64,000 bases of DNA from Actinacidiphila yanglinensis (GTDB taxonomy: Bacteria; Actinomycetota; Actinomycetes; Streptomycetales; Streptomycetaceae). Location: NCBI RefSeq assembly GCF_900107965.1, contig NZ_FNVU01000004.1:124001-188000 (forward strand). Direction: 5' to 3'. Position numbers and translations under genes: made by a program. Under the pieces are notes generated by a model that saw only the letters and a list, made by a program, of their open reading frames with translations, was not told the origin of the DNA and made no database searches. Shown piece by piece: positions 1 to 8,066 of this stretch (the stretch's first letter is position 1; each line of letters begins with the position of its first letter).

Positions 1-2
1 TC

Positions 3-545
3 GCCAGGGCAGCCCTGCAGCGGTTCCACGCGCAGGGTTTCCACGCCACCGGCATCGCCGACATCACCACGGCGGCCGGGGTGCCGAAGGGGTCGTTCTA
101 CAACCACTTCTCCAGCAAGGAGGAGAGCGCGGCCGAGGCGATCGGCCGGTACGGCGAGAGCCGGCGCTTCGACATGCTCACCGCCCCGGGGCGCCCCCCG
201 CTGCAGCGGCTGCGGGCGCACTTCGAGCACCTGGGCGCCGAGACCGTCGAGAGCGGCTACGCCCAGGGCTGCCTGATGGGCAACCTCAGCGCCGAAGTGG
301 GCGACCACAACGACGAGTTGCGGGGCGCGCTCCGCGACGGCTTCGCGACGTGGGCCGGGCACATCCGCCAAGTGCTGGCCGAGGCCCGGGAGGCCGGGGA
401 CATCGCGCCCGGGCTGGACATCGCGGCCACCTCGCTGTTCCTCCTCAGCGCCTGGGAGGGCACCCTGCTCACCGCCCGCGCGGAGAAGTCGTACGCCCCC
501 TTCGAGGCGTTCTTCCGCACGGTCTTCGAGGTCGTCCTGCGCTGA
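3..545 (+). CDS. TetR/AcrR-family repressor, 5' end outside the window
   Basis: The reading frame is open from base 3, so the start codon lies left of the window and 180 residues are visible. A TetR helix-turn-helix is at the beginning (GFHATGIADITTAAG, then recognition helix VPKGSFYNHFSSK). It is followed by an all-helical ligand domain (GCLMGNLSAEVGDHNDELR, then TSLFLLSAWEGTLLTARAE) of the AcuR/YxaF-like kind. Such proteins usually repress an adjacent oxidoreductase and release DNA on binding a reactive or hydrophobic ligand. The next gene downstream, on the same strand, is a zinc alcohol dehydrogenase, which fits that pairing. The family assignment is firm; the ligand and target are inferred. 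Confidence 0.88.
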   Translation, partial: ARAALQRFHAQGFHATGIADITTAAGVPKGSFYNHFSSKEESAAEAIGRYGESRRFDMLTAPGRPPLQRLRAHFEHLGAETVESGYAQGCLMGNLSAEVGDHNDELRGALRDGFATWAGHIRQVLAEAREAGDIAPGLDIAATSLFLLSAWEGTLLTARAEKSYAPFEAFFRTVFEVVLR

Positions 546-709
546 GGCGGAGGTCGGGGGCTCCCGCACCCTCGGCGGTCCCCGGCGCTTCCCGGCGGTC
601 CCGACACTTCCCGGCAGCCCTCCGTGCTGCCCCGCGCCGCCCTCTACGGGCCTCCGCGGTCCTCCATGGCCCTCGGCCACCCACCACCGTCGACCCACGG
701 CCGAGCCGT

Positions 710-738
710 TTGCGGATTTAAAGATGGTCGGTCATATT
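710..738 (+). promoter_or_regulatory. Putative promoter with overlapping operator for the alcohol dehydrogenase gene
   Basis: TTGCGG (710-715) and CATATT (733-738) are spaced 17 bases apart, like weak -35 and -10 boxes. An imperfect palindrome, ATGGTCGGTCAT (724-735), lies between them and overlaps the -10. This placement suits the TetR-type repressor encoded just upstream. Assignment is by eye only. Confidence 0.35.
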
Positions 739-776
739 GAAACGGGGAACCACGTCCGACCGACAGAGGGACAGTC

Positions 777-1793
777 ATGAACACCTACCGTGCACTGGAA
801 GTCACCGGCTCCCACGACTTCCGGCTCGTCGCGCGCGAACTGCGCGAACCCGCCCCGCACGAGGTGCGGGTCCGGGTCGAGTACTGCGGGGTGTGCCACA
901 CCGACGTGCTCGCCGTCGAGGGCCTGCGGGCCGACCCGAGCCGGCCGGTGGTGCCCGGCCACGAGATCGTGGGCGTCATCGACGCCGTCGGCCCCGGCGT
1001 GCGCGCCTGGCACGTCGGCGAGCGGGTCGGCGTCGGCTTCCTCGCCGGCCACTGCGGCGAGTGCGACCCCTGCCGCCGCGGCGACTTCGTCAACTGCACC
1101 GACCAGGAGCAGACCGGGACCACCGTCGACGGCGGCTACGCCGAGTACGTGCACGCCCGGACCAGCGGCCTGGTCCGCGTGCCCGAGGGCATCGCTCCCG
1201 CCGAGGCGGCCCCGCTGCTGTGCGCCGGCCTGACCACCTTCACCGGGCTGCAGCAGGCCGGCGCCTCCCCGGGTTCGCTCGTCGCGGTCCAGGGCATCGG
1301 CGGACTCGGCCACCTCGCCCTGCAGTACGCGCGCAGCCTCGGCCACCGGGTGGCGGCGATCGCCCGGGGCGCCGAGAAGGAGGAGTTGGCCCTCGGGCTC
1401 GGCGCCCACCACTACATCGACAGCAGCGCGCAGGACCCGGCCGCGGCCCTGCAGGCGCTCGGCGGTGCGGCGGCGGTGCTGGCGACCGCGTCGAGCGGCG
1501 CGTCCATGAGCCCCCTGGTCGCAGGGCTCGCCCCGCGCGGGCGGCTCGTCGTCCTCGGCGCCGCTCCGGACCCGCTGGAGGTGCGGACCACCGAGCTGAT
1601 CTTCGGTTCGCGCAGCCTGCTGGGCCACCTCACCGGCACGCCGATCCAGAACGAGGACAACCTCGCCTTCAGCGTCGCCAACGGGATCCGGCCGCGGATC
1701 GAGACCGTCCCCCTCGCGGACGCCCCGAAGGGGTATGCGCGCATGCTCGCCGGGCAGGCCCGCTTCCGCGTGGTGATCGACGCCGCCGCCTGA
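777..1793 (+). CDS. Zinc-dependent alcohol dehydrogenase (MDR family)
   Basis: 338 aa, the usual length of bacterial class I-like alcohol dehydrogenases, which oxidise primary alcohols to aldehydes with NAD(P). The catalytic zinc site is visible (CGVCHTD about residue 38, GHE about 61). The structural zinc loop has four cysteines (CGECDPCRRGDFVNC). The Rossmann motif GIGGLGHLALQYA lies near residue 177. The ATG at 777 follows a short purine-rich stretch (agaggga) and is the first start in frame with the zinc site. The TetR gene upstream on the same strand suggests inducible expression. The exact substrate cannot be read from sequence. Confidence 0.93.
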   Translation: MNTYRALEVTGSHDFRLVARELREPAPHEVRVRVEYCGVCHTDVLAVEGLRADPSRPVVPGHEIVGVIDAVGPGVRAWHVGERVGVGFLAGHCGECDPCRRGDFVNCTDQEQTGTTVDGGYAEYVHARTSGLVRVPEGIAPAEAAPLLCAGLTTFTGLQQAGASPGSLVAVQGIGGLGHLALQYARSLGHRVAAIARGAEKEELALGLGAHHYIDSSAQDPAAALQALGGAAAVLATASSGASMSPLVAGLAPRGRLVVLGAAPDPLEVRTTELIFGSRSLLGHLTGTPIQNEDNLAFSVANGIRPRIETVPLADAPKGYARMLAGQARFRVVIDAAA

Positions 1794-1822
1794 GGCCGCT
1801 CCGGGGCCCGGGTGAGCGCGGA

Positions 1823-1848
1823 GTACGCGGCGGGCCGGCCCACCGCGT
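1823..1848. repeat. Palindromic direct repeat, copy 1
   Basis: The 26-base unit beginning gtacgcggcggg recurs identically at 1949-1974. Each unit is itself a near-perfect inverted repeat (arms acgcggcgggcc and ggcccaccgcgt, one mismatch). In this copy the flanking gt and ac extend the stem to 14. It lies 29 bases after the dehydrogenase stop, so it may also act as a terminator. Confidence 0.7.
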
Positions 1849-1948
1849 ACCCCGGTGTCGCCGGCGGTCGGCCCGGCGTCCTGCGCGACCGCGGTCGCGG
1901 GGAGGGACCCGGGCGCCGAGACGGCCAGGGAGAGCGCTGCCGTCGCGG

Positions 1949-1974
1949 GTACGCGGCGGGCCGGCCCACCGCGT
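1949..1974. repeat. Palindromic direct repeat, copy 2
   Basis: Identical to 1823-1848 over 26 bases, with start points 126 bases apart. It lies 64 bases before the truncated TetR gene. A further inverted pair, acctgg (1985-) and ccaggt, follows immediately. The tandem, palindromic arrangement suggests a duplicated regulatory or terminator element. Confidence 0.7.
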
Positions 1975-2038
1975 CCTGCCCGCTCACCTGGGGCCCGGGC
2001 CCGGACCAGGTCAACGGCTCACAGCGTAGGCTGCGGAG

Positions 2039-2353
2039 GTGTCCGTGAGCCGCCCGTACCACTCCCCGCGACGCGCCGAGGCTGCCGCCGCCACGCGGCA
2101 CGACATCGTGGACGCGGCCCGGCGGCTGTTCCTGGAGCGGGGATACGCACAGGTCACCGTCCCCGATATCGCCCGCGAGGCGGGGATCGCGGTGAAGACC
2201 GTGTACGCGAGCGCGGGCGGCAAGGCCGAGATCCTGCGCGAGAACGTCGGCACCGGCGTGACCGCCTCGGGAGCCGAGGAGACCGTCGCGCGGGTGCGGG
2301 AGTCCGGTGACGGCGCCGCCGCCCTGGCCGGCGACACCCTGCTGCGCCCCTGA
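2039..2353 (+). pseudogene. TetR-family remnant: DNA-binding domain only
   Basis: 104 codons from GTG 2039 (a second GTG at 2045 is possible). Residues about 20-68 form a complete TetR helix-turn-helix (ARRLFLERGYAQVTVPDIA, then IAVKTVYASAGGKAEI). The roughly 120-residue ligand/dimerisation domain expected afterwards is missing. The frame stops at 2353, only 153 bases before pheA. No continuation is seen in the other frames, so a deletion is likelier than a single frameshift. A truncated HTH protein could still bind DNA weakly, but I treat it as a decaying gene. It probably once controlled a neighbour. Confidence 0.6.
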
Positions 2354-2506
2354 CGGGGCGGCCGCAGAGGCGGTCCGGAGGTCCTCGCGGGGCCGGCCGC
2401 GGCACCGCGTGAAGGAAGAGGAGTTGGAGGCCGCGACCGTGACCGGGGAACATGGGCGGGCGCCGGTGACCGGGGCGACCGATGAACGGGCAGGAGAGCC
2501 AGCAGC

Positions 2507-3352
2507 ATGACCACCATTGCCTACCAGGGGGAGCCGGGATCCAACTCGGCCGCCGCGACCGCCGATCTCTACCCCGGCAGCACCGGCCTGCCCTGCACCA
2601 GTTTCGAGCAGGCGCTGGAGGCGGTGACGCTCGGCAGCGCGGACCTCGCGGTGATCCCGGTGGACAACTCGGCCGCCGGGCGCGTCGCGGACGTGCACCA
2701 CCTGCTGCCCGAGTCGGGCCTGTCCATCATCGGGGAGTACTTCCTGCCCATCCGCTTCGACCTGGTCGTCGTGCCCGGCGGCACCCGGGAGGGGATCGAG
2801 TGCGTCCGCAGCCACGTGCACGCGCTGGGCCAGTGCCGCAAGGTCCTGCGCGAGGGCGGCTGGCGGACGCTGGTCACGCAGGACACGGCGGGCGCCGCGC
2901 GCGAGGTGGCCGAACTCGGTGACCCCCGGCACGCGGCGCTGGCCCCGCCCGCTGCCGCGCGTACGTACGGCCTGGACGTGGTGCGGGCCGGTGTCGAGGA
3001 CGACCCGGACAACACCACCCGCTTCGTCGTGCTGTCCCGGGAGGCCGTCCTGCCCGAGGACACCGGCGCCCCCACCATGTCGAGCCTGTTCTTCTGCGTG
3101 CGGAACATCCCGAGCGCGCTCTACAAGGCGCTGGGCGGCTTCGCCAGCAACGCCGTGAACATCACCAAGATCGAGAGCTACCAGATGGGCGCGGGGCTGT
3201 ATCCCAGCCGCTTCTACATCGAGATCGAGGGCCACCCCCAGGAGGCCCGGGTCACCCTCGCCCTGGAGGAACTGGAGTTCTTCTCCTCCGAGGTGCGGCT
3301 GCTCGGGGTGTATCCGTCCGCGCCCTTCCGCATCGCGGGACGCGCGCAGTGA
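2507..3352 (+). CDS. pheA: Prephenate dehydratase with C-terminal ACT domain
   Basis: 281 aa. It decarboxylates and dehydrates prephenate to phenylpyruvate in phenylalanine synthesis, in the cytoplasm. The catalytic domain opens with IAYQGEPGSNS and carries IPVDNSAAGRVADVHHLL. The NTTRF signature holding the catalytic Thr-Arg lies at about residue 170. The ACT domain (about residues 197-275) holds the phenylalanine-binding ESYQ motif. The start ATG at 2507 sits behind AGGAGAG. The opening and the HHLLPESGL-IIGEYFLPIR stretch resemble the form common in alphaproteobacteria more than the usual streptomycete PheA, which typically opens YTYLGPEGTFTE. It may therefore be a second, horizontally acquired copy. 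Function is well supported; origin is inferred. Confidence 0.93.
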   Translation: MTTIAYQGEPGSNSAAATADLYPGSTGLPCTSFEQALEAVTLGSADLAVIPVDNSAAGRVADVHHLLPESGLSIIGEYFLPIRFDLVVVPGGTREGIECVRSHVHALGQCRKVLREGGWRTLVTQDTAGAAREVAELGDPRHAALAPPAAARTYGLDVVRAGVEDDPDNTTRFVVLSREAVLPEDTGAPTMSSLFFCVRNIPSALYKALGGFASNAVNITKIESYQMGAGLYPSRFYIEIEGHPQEARVTLALEELEFFSSEVRLLGVYPSAPFRIAGRAQ

Positions 3353-3400
3353 CCTGAGGCGCCGTACGCGCGGTACCGCCGTACGCAACCCGCGGTCCGT

Positions 3401-4210
3401 TCAGGAGCGGGTGCCGGTGGAGGAGCCCGAGGCGGGGGAGACGAGGGTCGCCATGAGGGTGCCGTCGGCGTCGAAGGCCCGGAGCGTCATCGCGGGCATC
3501 GTGTCGGGGCCCGGCGGGGGCGGGCCGATGAGGTAGCCGGAGGCGTAACCGGGGTGGCCGGGCAGGGTGACGAGCCGGACCGGATACCTCCGGCCCTCGA
3601 TCGTGACGGTCATCCGCGCCGGAAGCACGGGTCCGGTGTACAGCGGGGCGAGGACGACGTGGTGCGCGTCGCCGCGGTTCTGCGAACTCAGGCTGCCGGC
3701 GGGGTGGTTGCCTCCGCCGAGGTCGTCGCACTGCCAGACGTCGCCGCTCTCGGCGATGCAGCGCCGGGTGGGTTCCAGTTTCATCCGCTCACCGTCGCCG
3801 ACGGAGAAGGGCCGCCCCGGCTGGACGACGCGCACGGCGGGTGCCGGGGTCGTGGGCAGGGGGCTCGGGGTCGGCGCGCTGGTGGACACGGCGGGCGGGG
3901 CCGGCCTGTCGGGCGCCCGGTCGTGGCTCGCCGCCGCCATGACGACGGCGCAGGCCGCGACCGCGGTGACCACGGGGAGTGTCGCGGCGATCCTGCGGGC
4001 CCGGCGGAGCCGTGCGGCCCGCTGCCTGACCGCGGCCGACCGCCAGGGGGACGGCTCGACGGCGCGTACGGCGTCGTGCAGGGCGGCCCGGACCCGGTCC
4101 TCGGCGGACATGCCGCGGGACCGCGGGTCGGACGTGCCGCCGGGTTCCCGGTTGGAGGCGGCGCGGGGGCCGTGGGGCGCTGCCGTGCCGTCGGGCGGTG
4201 GTGTGCTCAA
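3401..4210 (-). CDS. Single-pass membrane protein, putative anti-sigma/sensor partner of the SigE-family sigma factor
   Basis: 269 aa from a TTG start at 4210, six bases after the sigma stop and behind GAGAGGGG; an internal ATG (MSAEDRV) is an alternative. A basic cytoplasmic N-terminus of about 85 residues is followed by one membrane segment (TLPVVTAVAACAVVMAAAS). A Pro/Thr linker then leads to an extracellular domain of about 140 residues. That domain is visibly paralogous to the secreted protein encoded at 4851-5348. Both share VxxGR/Q, a W-flanking Cys pair, PLYxG, ARMTVT and VTLPGxPGYAxG. Position and topology suggest a membrane regulator of the sigma factor, although no HxxxCxxC zinc motif is present. 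The anti-sigma role is inference. Confidence 0.72.
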   Translation of the reverse strand: MSTPPPDGTAAPHGPRAASNREPGGTSDPRSRGMSAEDRVRAALHDAVRAVEPSPWRSAAVRQRAARLRRARRIAATLPVVTAVAACAVVMAAASHDRAPDRPAPPAVSTSAPTPSPLPTTPAPAVRVVQPGRPFSVGDGERMKLEPTRRCIAESGDVWQCDDLGGGNHPAGSLSSQNRGDAHHVVLAPLYTGPVLPARMTVTIEGRRYPVRLVTLPGHPGYASGYLIGPPPPGPDTMPAMTLRAFDADGTLMATLVSPASGSSTGTRS

Positions 4211-4216
4211 CGCCTG

Positions 4217-4864
4217 TCACCCCTCTCCATGGGCCAGGGCGGCCAGTGCCGGGTGTTCCCGTAGCTTGCGCAGGCCGCGGCTGGCCTGGCTCTTCACGTT
4301 GCCTGTACTGCAGCCGAGGATCTCGGCGACCTGGTGCTCGCTGAGGTCCTCCCAGTAGCGCAGGACGACCGCCGCGCGCTGCCGTGGCGGCAGGGTGGCG
4401 AGCGCCGAGACGAGTAAGGCGCGCTCCTCGACCTGGTCCTGTGGCGGTTCGCGCGGGCGGTCGGGGATGACGGAGGTCAGCAGCTGGACGACGCGGCGCT
4501 TGCGGAAGCGGCTGAGGTTGTTGTTGACCAGGGCGCGGTGGACGTAGGCGTCGGGTTCGTCGAGCCGGCTGATCCGGTTCCAGGCCAGGTACACCTTGGC
4601 GAGGGTGGCCTGGACGACGTCCTCCGCCTCGTGGCGGTCGCCGGTGAGCAGGTAGGCGGTGTGCACGAGCGTGGGCCAGCGCGCCGCCGCGTAGCTGTCG
4701 AAGTCCCAGCCGGCCCCGGTCCGTTCCGTGGCGGCGGGTGCGGCGGGATCACGCGGGCGGCGCCCCTCTCCCGCCCGCGCCGCGGACGGGGGCGGGGCCG
4801 CCGGCCCGGGGCGCTGGGCGCTCCGGGCCGGCAGCCCCAGTGACGGGGCGTCAGGACTGGGCAA
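4217..4864 (-). CDS. ECF RNA polymerase sigma factor, SigE family
   Basis: 215 aa. A Pro/Ala-rich leader of about 55 residues precedes sigma region 2 (TAYLLTGDRHEAEDVVQ, AWNRISRLDEPDAYVHRAL). Region 4 follows (LPPRQRAAVVLRYWEDLSE, then helix-turn-helix VAEILGCSTGNVKSQASRG). The only plausible start is the TTG at 4864. It overlaps the end of the upstream gene by 14 bases and has no Shine-Dalgarno of its own, implying translational coupling. The middle gene of a three-gene operon, it presumably directs transcription of a small regulon including itself in response to an envelope or extracellular cue. Confidence 0.9.
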   Translation of the reverse strand: MPSPDAPSLGLPARSAQRPGPAAPPPSAARAGEGRRPRDPAAPAATERTGAGWDFDSYAAARWPTLVHTAYLLTGDRHEAEDVVQATLAKVYLAWNRISRLDEPDAYVHRALVNNNLSRFRKRRVVQLLTSVIPDRPREPPQDQVEERALLVSALATLPPRQRAAVVLRYWEDLSEHQVAEILGCSTGNVKSQASRGLRKLREHPALAALAHGEG

Positions 4865-5348
4865 GAACCGCGCCCGACCTGTCGAACACGGTCACCTGCG
4901 GGATGTCGTTCAGGTCGCTCTGCGGGGCGCCCCACGCCCAGCCGGTGGCGTAGCCCGGGCTTCCGGGGAGGGTGACGACCTGGACGTCGTAGGTCACGCC
5001 GTCCTCGGTCACGGTCATCCGGGCGGCCTTGCCGGAGCCGATGTAGAGCGGGGAGTAGACGGTGCCGGTGGCGTCGCCCTGGGTCTGCACGCTGACGGTG
5101 CCGGGGGGCTGGTTGCCGTCGACGACGCTCTTGCAGCTCCACGCCACGGGGGTGCCGAGGCAGCGGTCGGTCCGGTTGAGTTGCAGGTCGACGCCGTGGC
5201 CGGTGTCCACCACCTGGCCGGGGCGGACCACCTCGACCGGCTGGTTCCCGGTACGGGCGGCCGCCGCGGTCGCGGTGCCCGCGGTGGCCAGGGTGGCGGC
5301 GGTCGCGGCGGCCAGGACGGCGGCGGTGACGATCTTGCTCGGGTACAT
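4851..5348 (-). CDS. Secreted protein, soluble paralogue of the adjacent membrane sensor ectodomain
   Basis: 165 aa. The ATG at 5348 follows CCGAGGAG and opens a classical signal peptide (MYPSKIVTAAVLAAATAA, then ATAGTATAAAA). The mature part of about 130 residues matches the extracellular domain of the protein at 3401-4210. Shared elements include RPGQV versus QPGRP, one Cys pair around a Trp (CLGTPVAWSC), GDATG, PLYIGSG, ARMTVT and VTLPGSPGYATG. It is the first gene of the sigma operon. I do not recognise a named family. Because the same fold occurs both as a secreted and as a membrane-anchored form in one operon, it may be a ligand, decoy or dimerisation partner of the sensor. Confidence 0.8.
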   Translation of the reverse strand: MYPSKIVTAAVLAAATAATLATAGTATAAAARTGNQPVEVVRPGQVVDTGHGVDLQLNRTDRCLGTPVAWSCKSVVDGNQPPGTVSVQTQGDATGTVYSPLYIGSGKAARMTVTEDGVTYDVQVVTLPGSPGYATGWAWGAPQSDLNDIPQVTVFDRSGAVLAQS

Positions 5349-5661
5349 CGTGCTCCTCGGCGTTCTCAGTTCGGCGGCGCCGCGTGGCGTGCGCCCGAAC
5401 CCGGTCCGGCAGGCCGCCGGGCGCCGGGTCCGGCGCCTCCCGCGTCGCTCGTTTTCCGGCGGAGGGGCCCTCTCCGACCTACTCACTCCCGGATCGGCCG
5501 AAGTGGTTGCACGGATCGTCGAAGTGGCTGCCGACGGGGCGCGGAGGGGCCGCGGGCCCTCGTGCGGATGTCACTTGCTGCGACGTTCTTCTCACTCATC
5601 GAACGGGAGAAGGGGTGGGCATTTGTCACGGAATCGGAATATTTGACTGGAGGTGCGCGCT
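5349..5661. other. Divergent intergenic region between the sigma operon and the PP2C gene
   Basis: No gene seen. The sigma operon is transcribed leftwards and the phosphatase rightwards, so both promoters must lie here. Only the two ribosome-binding sites are clear (AGGAG before 5348, GGAGG at 5649-5653). I could not assign -35/-10 boxes with confidence. Confidence 0.5.
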
Positions 5662-6819
5662 GTGCCGACCATGGTCAGGGCCATGAGGACCCCGGAAGAA
5701 GTCCGTCCGCGCGACCGGCGACGGCAGATGCCGTCGGAGAAGCTCACCGGTGGGCGCGAGCGCGCCTGGACCGCCACGGCGATCGTGCTGATCGTGCTGG
5801 TGCCCCTCCTGGACCTCTTCGTCCCGCCGGACGTCCACCTCGCCCATGCGCTGGTCCTGCCCGTCGCGCTGACCGCGGTCCTCGTCGGTTCGCGGCGTGC
5901 GGCCCTGACGGCCGGACTGGCGGTGCTGGCCCTGGTCGTCGCAGGCGCCGAGCGGATGACCCTCGCCACCGAGGACGTGCTCGTGCAACTCGGCTCGCTG
6001 GTGCTGCTGTCGGTGGTGCTGGTGGGGGTCAGTCGCCTGCTGGAGCGGCGCCGCCTCGAACTGGCCGGCCTGCGCCGGGTGTCGGAGGCGGTACTGAGAC
6101 CGCTGCCCCCGCGTTCCGGGCCGATCTCCATCGCGTCCGCCTACCGTGCCGCCGAGGTCGGGACGCCGATCGGCGGCGACCTGTACGCCGTGGCGCGGAC
6201 CGCCGACTCCACCCGGCTGCTGATCGGCGACGTGCGGGGCAAGGGCCTCGCGTCGATCGGCGACACCGAGCTGGTCCTGGGCGCCTTCCGTGCCGCGGCC
6301 CACCGCCAGTCGCCGCTGCCCGAGCTGGTCGCCTCGCTGGAGGGCAGCGTCCGCTGGGGCCTGAACGAGCACTGGGACGCCGCCGACGGAGCGGACGCCG
6401 CGGAGCGGTTCGTCACGGCGGCGGTCATCGAGATCCCCGACCACGAGCCCTGGGTGCACGTGATCAGCTGCGGCCACCTGCCGCCGCTGCTCTTCCACCG
6501 GGAGAAGGTCACCCCGCTCGACGTCACGGATCCCGCGCCCCCGCTGGGCCTGGGCGCGCTGGCCGACGGCGGCTACACCCCGACCACCTTCGCCTTCGGA
6601 CCGGGCGACCGGCTGCTGATGTACACCGACGGGGTCACCGAGGCCCGGGACGCGAACGGCGACTTCTATCCGCTGCTGGAGCGGGCGCCCGGCTGGACCG
6701 CGCACCACCCGCCACTGCTCGTCCAGGCGGTGACCGACGACCTCGAGGCGCACGCGGCGGCAGGGCTGAACGACGACATGGCGGTGGTCGCCCTGGAGCG
6801 CGATCCGCACCAGATTTGA
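5662..6819 (+). CDS. Membrane-anchored PP2C/SpoIIE-type serine/threonine phosphatase
   Basis: 385 aa from GTG 5662, eight bases after GGAGG; an ATG at 5668 is also in frame. Three hydrophobic segments (about residues 33-50, 57-80, 98-115) anchor the N-terminus. The C-terminal SpoIIE-like domain (about residues 145-380) has the metal-binding motifs GGDLYAV, IGDVRGKG, YTDGVTEARD and LNDDMAVVAL. Proteins of this build dephosphorylate anti-anti-sigma factors (STAS domain) in partner-switching systems and are numerous in streptomycetes. No anti-sigma or STAS partner lies beside it, so its target is unknown. Confidence 0.9.
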   Translation: MPTMVRAMRTPEEVRPRDRRRQMPSEKLTGGRERAWTATAIVLIVLVPLLDLFVPPDVHLAHALVLPVALTAVLVGSRRAALTAGLAVLALVVAGAERMTLATEDVLVQLGSLVLLSVVLVGVSRLLERRRLELAGLRRVSEAVLRPLPPRSGPISIASAYRAAEVGTPIGGDLYAVARTADSTRLLIGDVRGKGLASIGDTELVLGAFRAAAHRQSPLPELVASLEGSVRWGLNEHWDAADGADAAERFVTAAVIEIPDHEPWVHVISCGHLPPLLFHREKVTPLDVTDPAPPLGLGALADGGYTPTTFAFGPGDRLLMYTDGVTEARDANGDFYPLLERAPGWTAHHPPLLVQAVTDDLEAHAAAGLNDDMAVVALERDPHQI

Positions 6820-6879
6820 CCAACTCCATACGCAACGGTGGGCGGATCGAGATCTGGGACCGCCGGTACGTTCGGCGGC

Positions 6880-7980
6880 ATGACGCTCCCGAAGACCAAG
6901 CCTCCACTGCGCAAATACCGCGACGTGGCCCCCGAGGGTGATGTCCCCACCACCCGCACCACCGGACTCGACCCCGACTTCTGGTACCCCTTCGCCCGGT
7001 CCCGCGACCTGAAGCCGGGCAAGACCCTGGCCGTCAGGTTCGCCGGCACGGAGATCGCCCTGGTGCGGCCGGAGCAGGGCGAGCCGTACGCCCTGGAGGA
7101 CCGGTGCGCCCACCGCCAGGTCCCGCTCAGCATGGGGGTGGTGAAGGGCGAGCAACTGCAGTGCGGCTACCACTGCTGGGCGTACGACCGGACCGGGGCG
7201 TGCGTGAGCATCCCCTACCTCGACCGCGGACGGACGCTGCCCAACGGCGTCCGCGGCTACGCGTGCCGTGAGGCGTACGGCTTCGTGTTCGTCTTCCCGG
7301 GCAACCAGGAACTGGCGCAGGCCACCCCCGTACCGGAGTTGCCGTACCACGGCGACCGCCGGTACAAGACGCGCGTGCTCGACCGGGACATCGCGTGCCA
7401 CTACTCGTTCATGCACGAGAACCTGATGGACATGAACCACCAGTTCCTGCACCGCAGTCTGATGGGCCGGATACGCGCCAAGCTGCTGGACGTCCGCGAG
7501 GGCGAGGACTGGCTGGAGGCGGACTACTCCTTCTCCCGCACCGAGGGGAAGCAGTCCCTGGGCGAGCGGCTGATCATCGGCAGTTCCAGCACCGACAAGT
7601 ACGCGGACCTGATGACGATCCGCACCGGCTACCCGTACCAGACGCTGCGCTACTGGACCGACGGCAAGCGCGAGGAACCGCCGGCCCTGGACCTGTGGAA
7701 CGCCTACGTCCCCACCGACCGGGCGCAGAACCACAACCACACCTACGGCCTGATCATGGTGCAGAAGCCCCCGATCCCCGGGGTGATCCACCTGCTGTGG
7801 CCGGTCATCACCCTGTTCACCGAGGGGATATTCGGCCAGGACCGCGCGATCGTCGAGGCCGAGCAGCGCGCCTACGAGGCCCAGGGCGCCGACCTCAACA
7901 ACGAGGTCTTCCCGATCATCCAGTCCCTCAAGGCGCTTCTCGCCCGCCGCGGGGTGCCGTTGCCGCCGACGGAGCACTGA
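6880..7980 (+). CDS. Rieske non-haem iron oxygenase, alpha-subunit type
   Basis: 366 aa from ATG 6880. The Rieske [2Fe-2S] ligands are CAHR (about residue 72) and CGYHCW (about 93). The mononuclear iron site is suggested by HENLMDMNHQFLH (about residues 180-192). The layout resembles vanillate/phenoxybenzoate-type or PAO-like oxygenases, which hydroxylate or demethylate aromatic or cyclic substrates using electrons from a separate reductase. No reductase or ferredoxin gene is adjacent, so electrons must come from elsewhere. Substrate unknown. A strong terminator hairpin follows. Confidence 0.88.
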   Translation: MTLPKTKPPLRKYRDVAPEGDVPTTRTTGLDPDFWYPFARSRDLKPGKTLAVRFAGTEIALVRPEQGEPYALEDRCAHRQVPLSMGVVKGEQLQCGYHCWAYDRTGACVSIPYLDRGRTLPNGVRGYACREAYGFVFVFPGNQELAQATPVPELPYHGDRRYKTRVLDRDIACHYSFMHENLMDMNHQFLHRSLMGRIRAKLLDVREGEDWLEADYSFSRTEGKQSLGERLIIGSSSTDKYADLMTIRTGYPYQTLRYWTDGKREEPPALDLWNAYVPTDRAQNHNHTYGLIMVQKPPIPGVIHLLWPVITLFTEGIFGQDRAIVEAEQRAYEAQGADLNNEVFPIIQSLKALLARRGVPLPPTEH

Positions 7981-7997
7981 CCGGCCGTGCCGAACTC

Positions 7998-8036
7998 GGC
8001 GGCCGGGAGCGGCCGATGGGGTCGCTCCCGGCCGCC
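7998..8036 (+). terminator. Strong hairpin after the Rieske gene
   Basis: Perfect 14-base arms, GGCGGCCGGGAGCG (7998-8011) and CGCTCCCGGCCGCC (8023-8036), surround an 11-base loop, 17 bases after the stop codon. No U-tract follows, which is normal for high-GC actinobacterial terminators. Confidence 0.75.
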
Positions 8037-8066
8037 GGGCGCTCCGGCCGCCCCGCGGGATGAATG

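Noticed and set aside
2307-2510. Frame overlapping the end of the TetR remnant as its shifted C-terminus
   Set aside because: Its sequence (Glu/Ala/Arg-rich, no helical TetR_C pattern) is not the missing ligand domain and is far too short.
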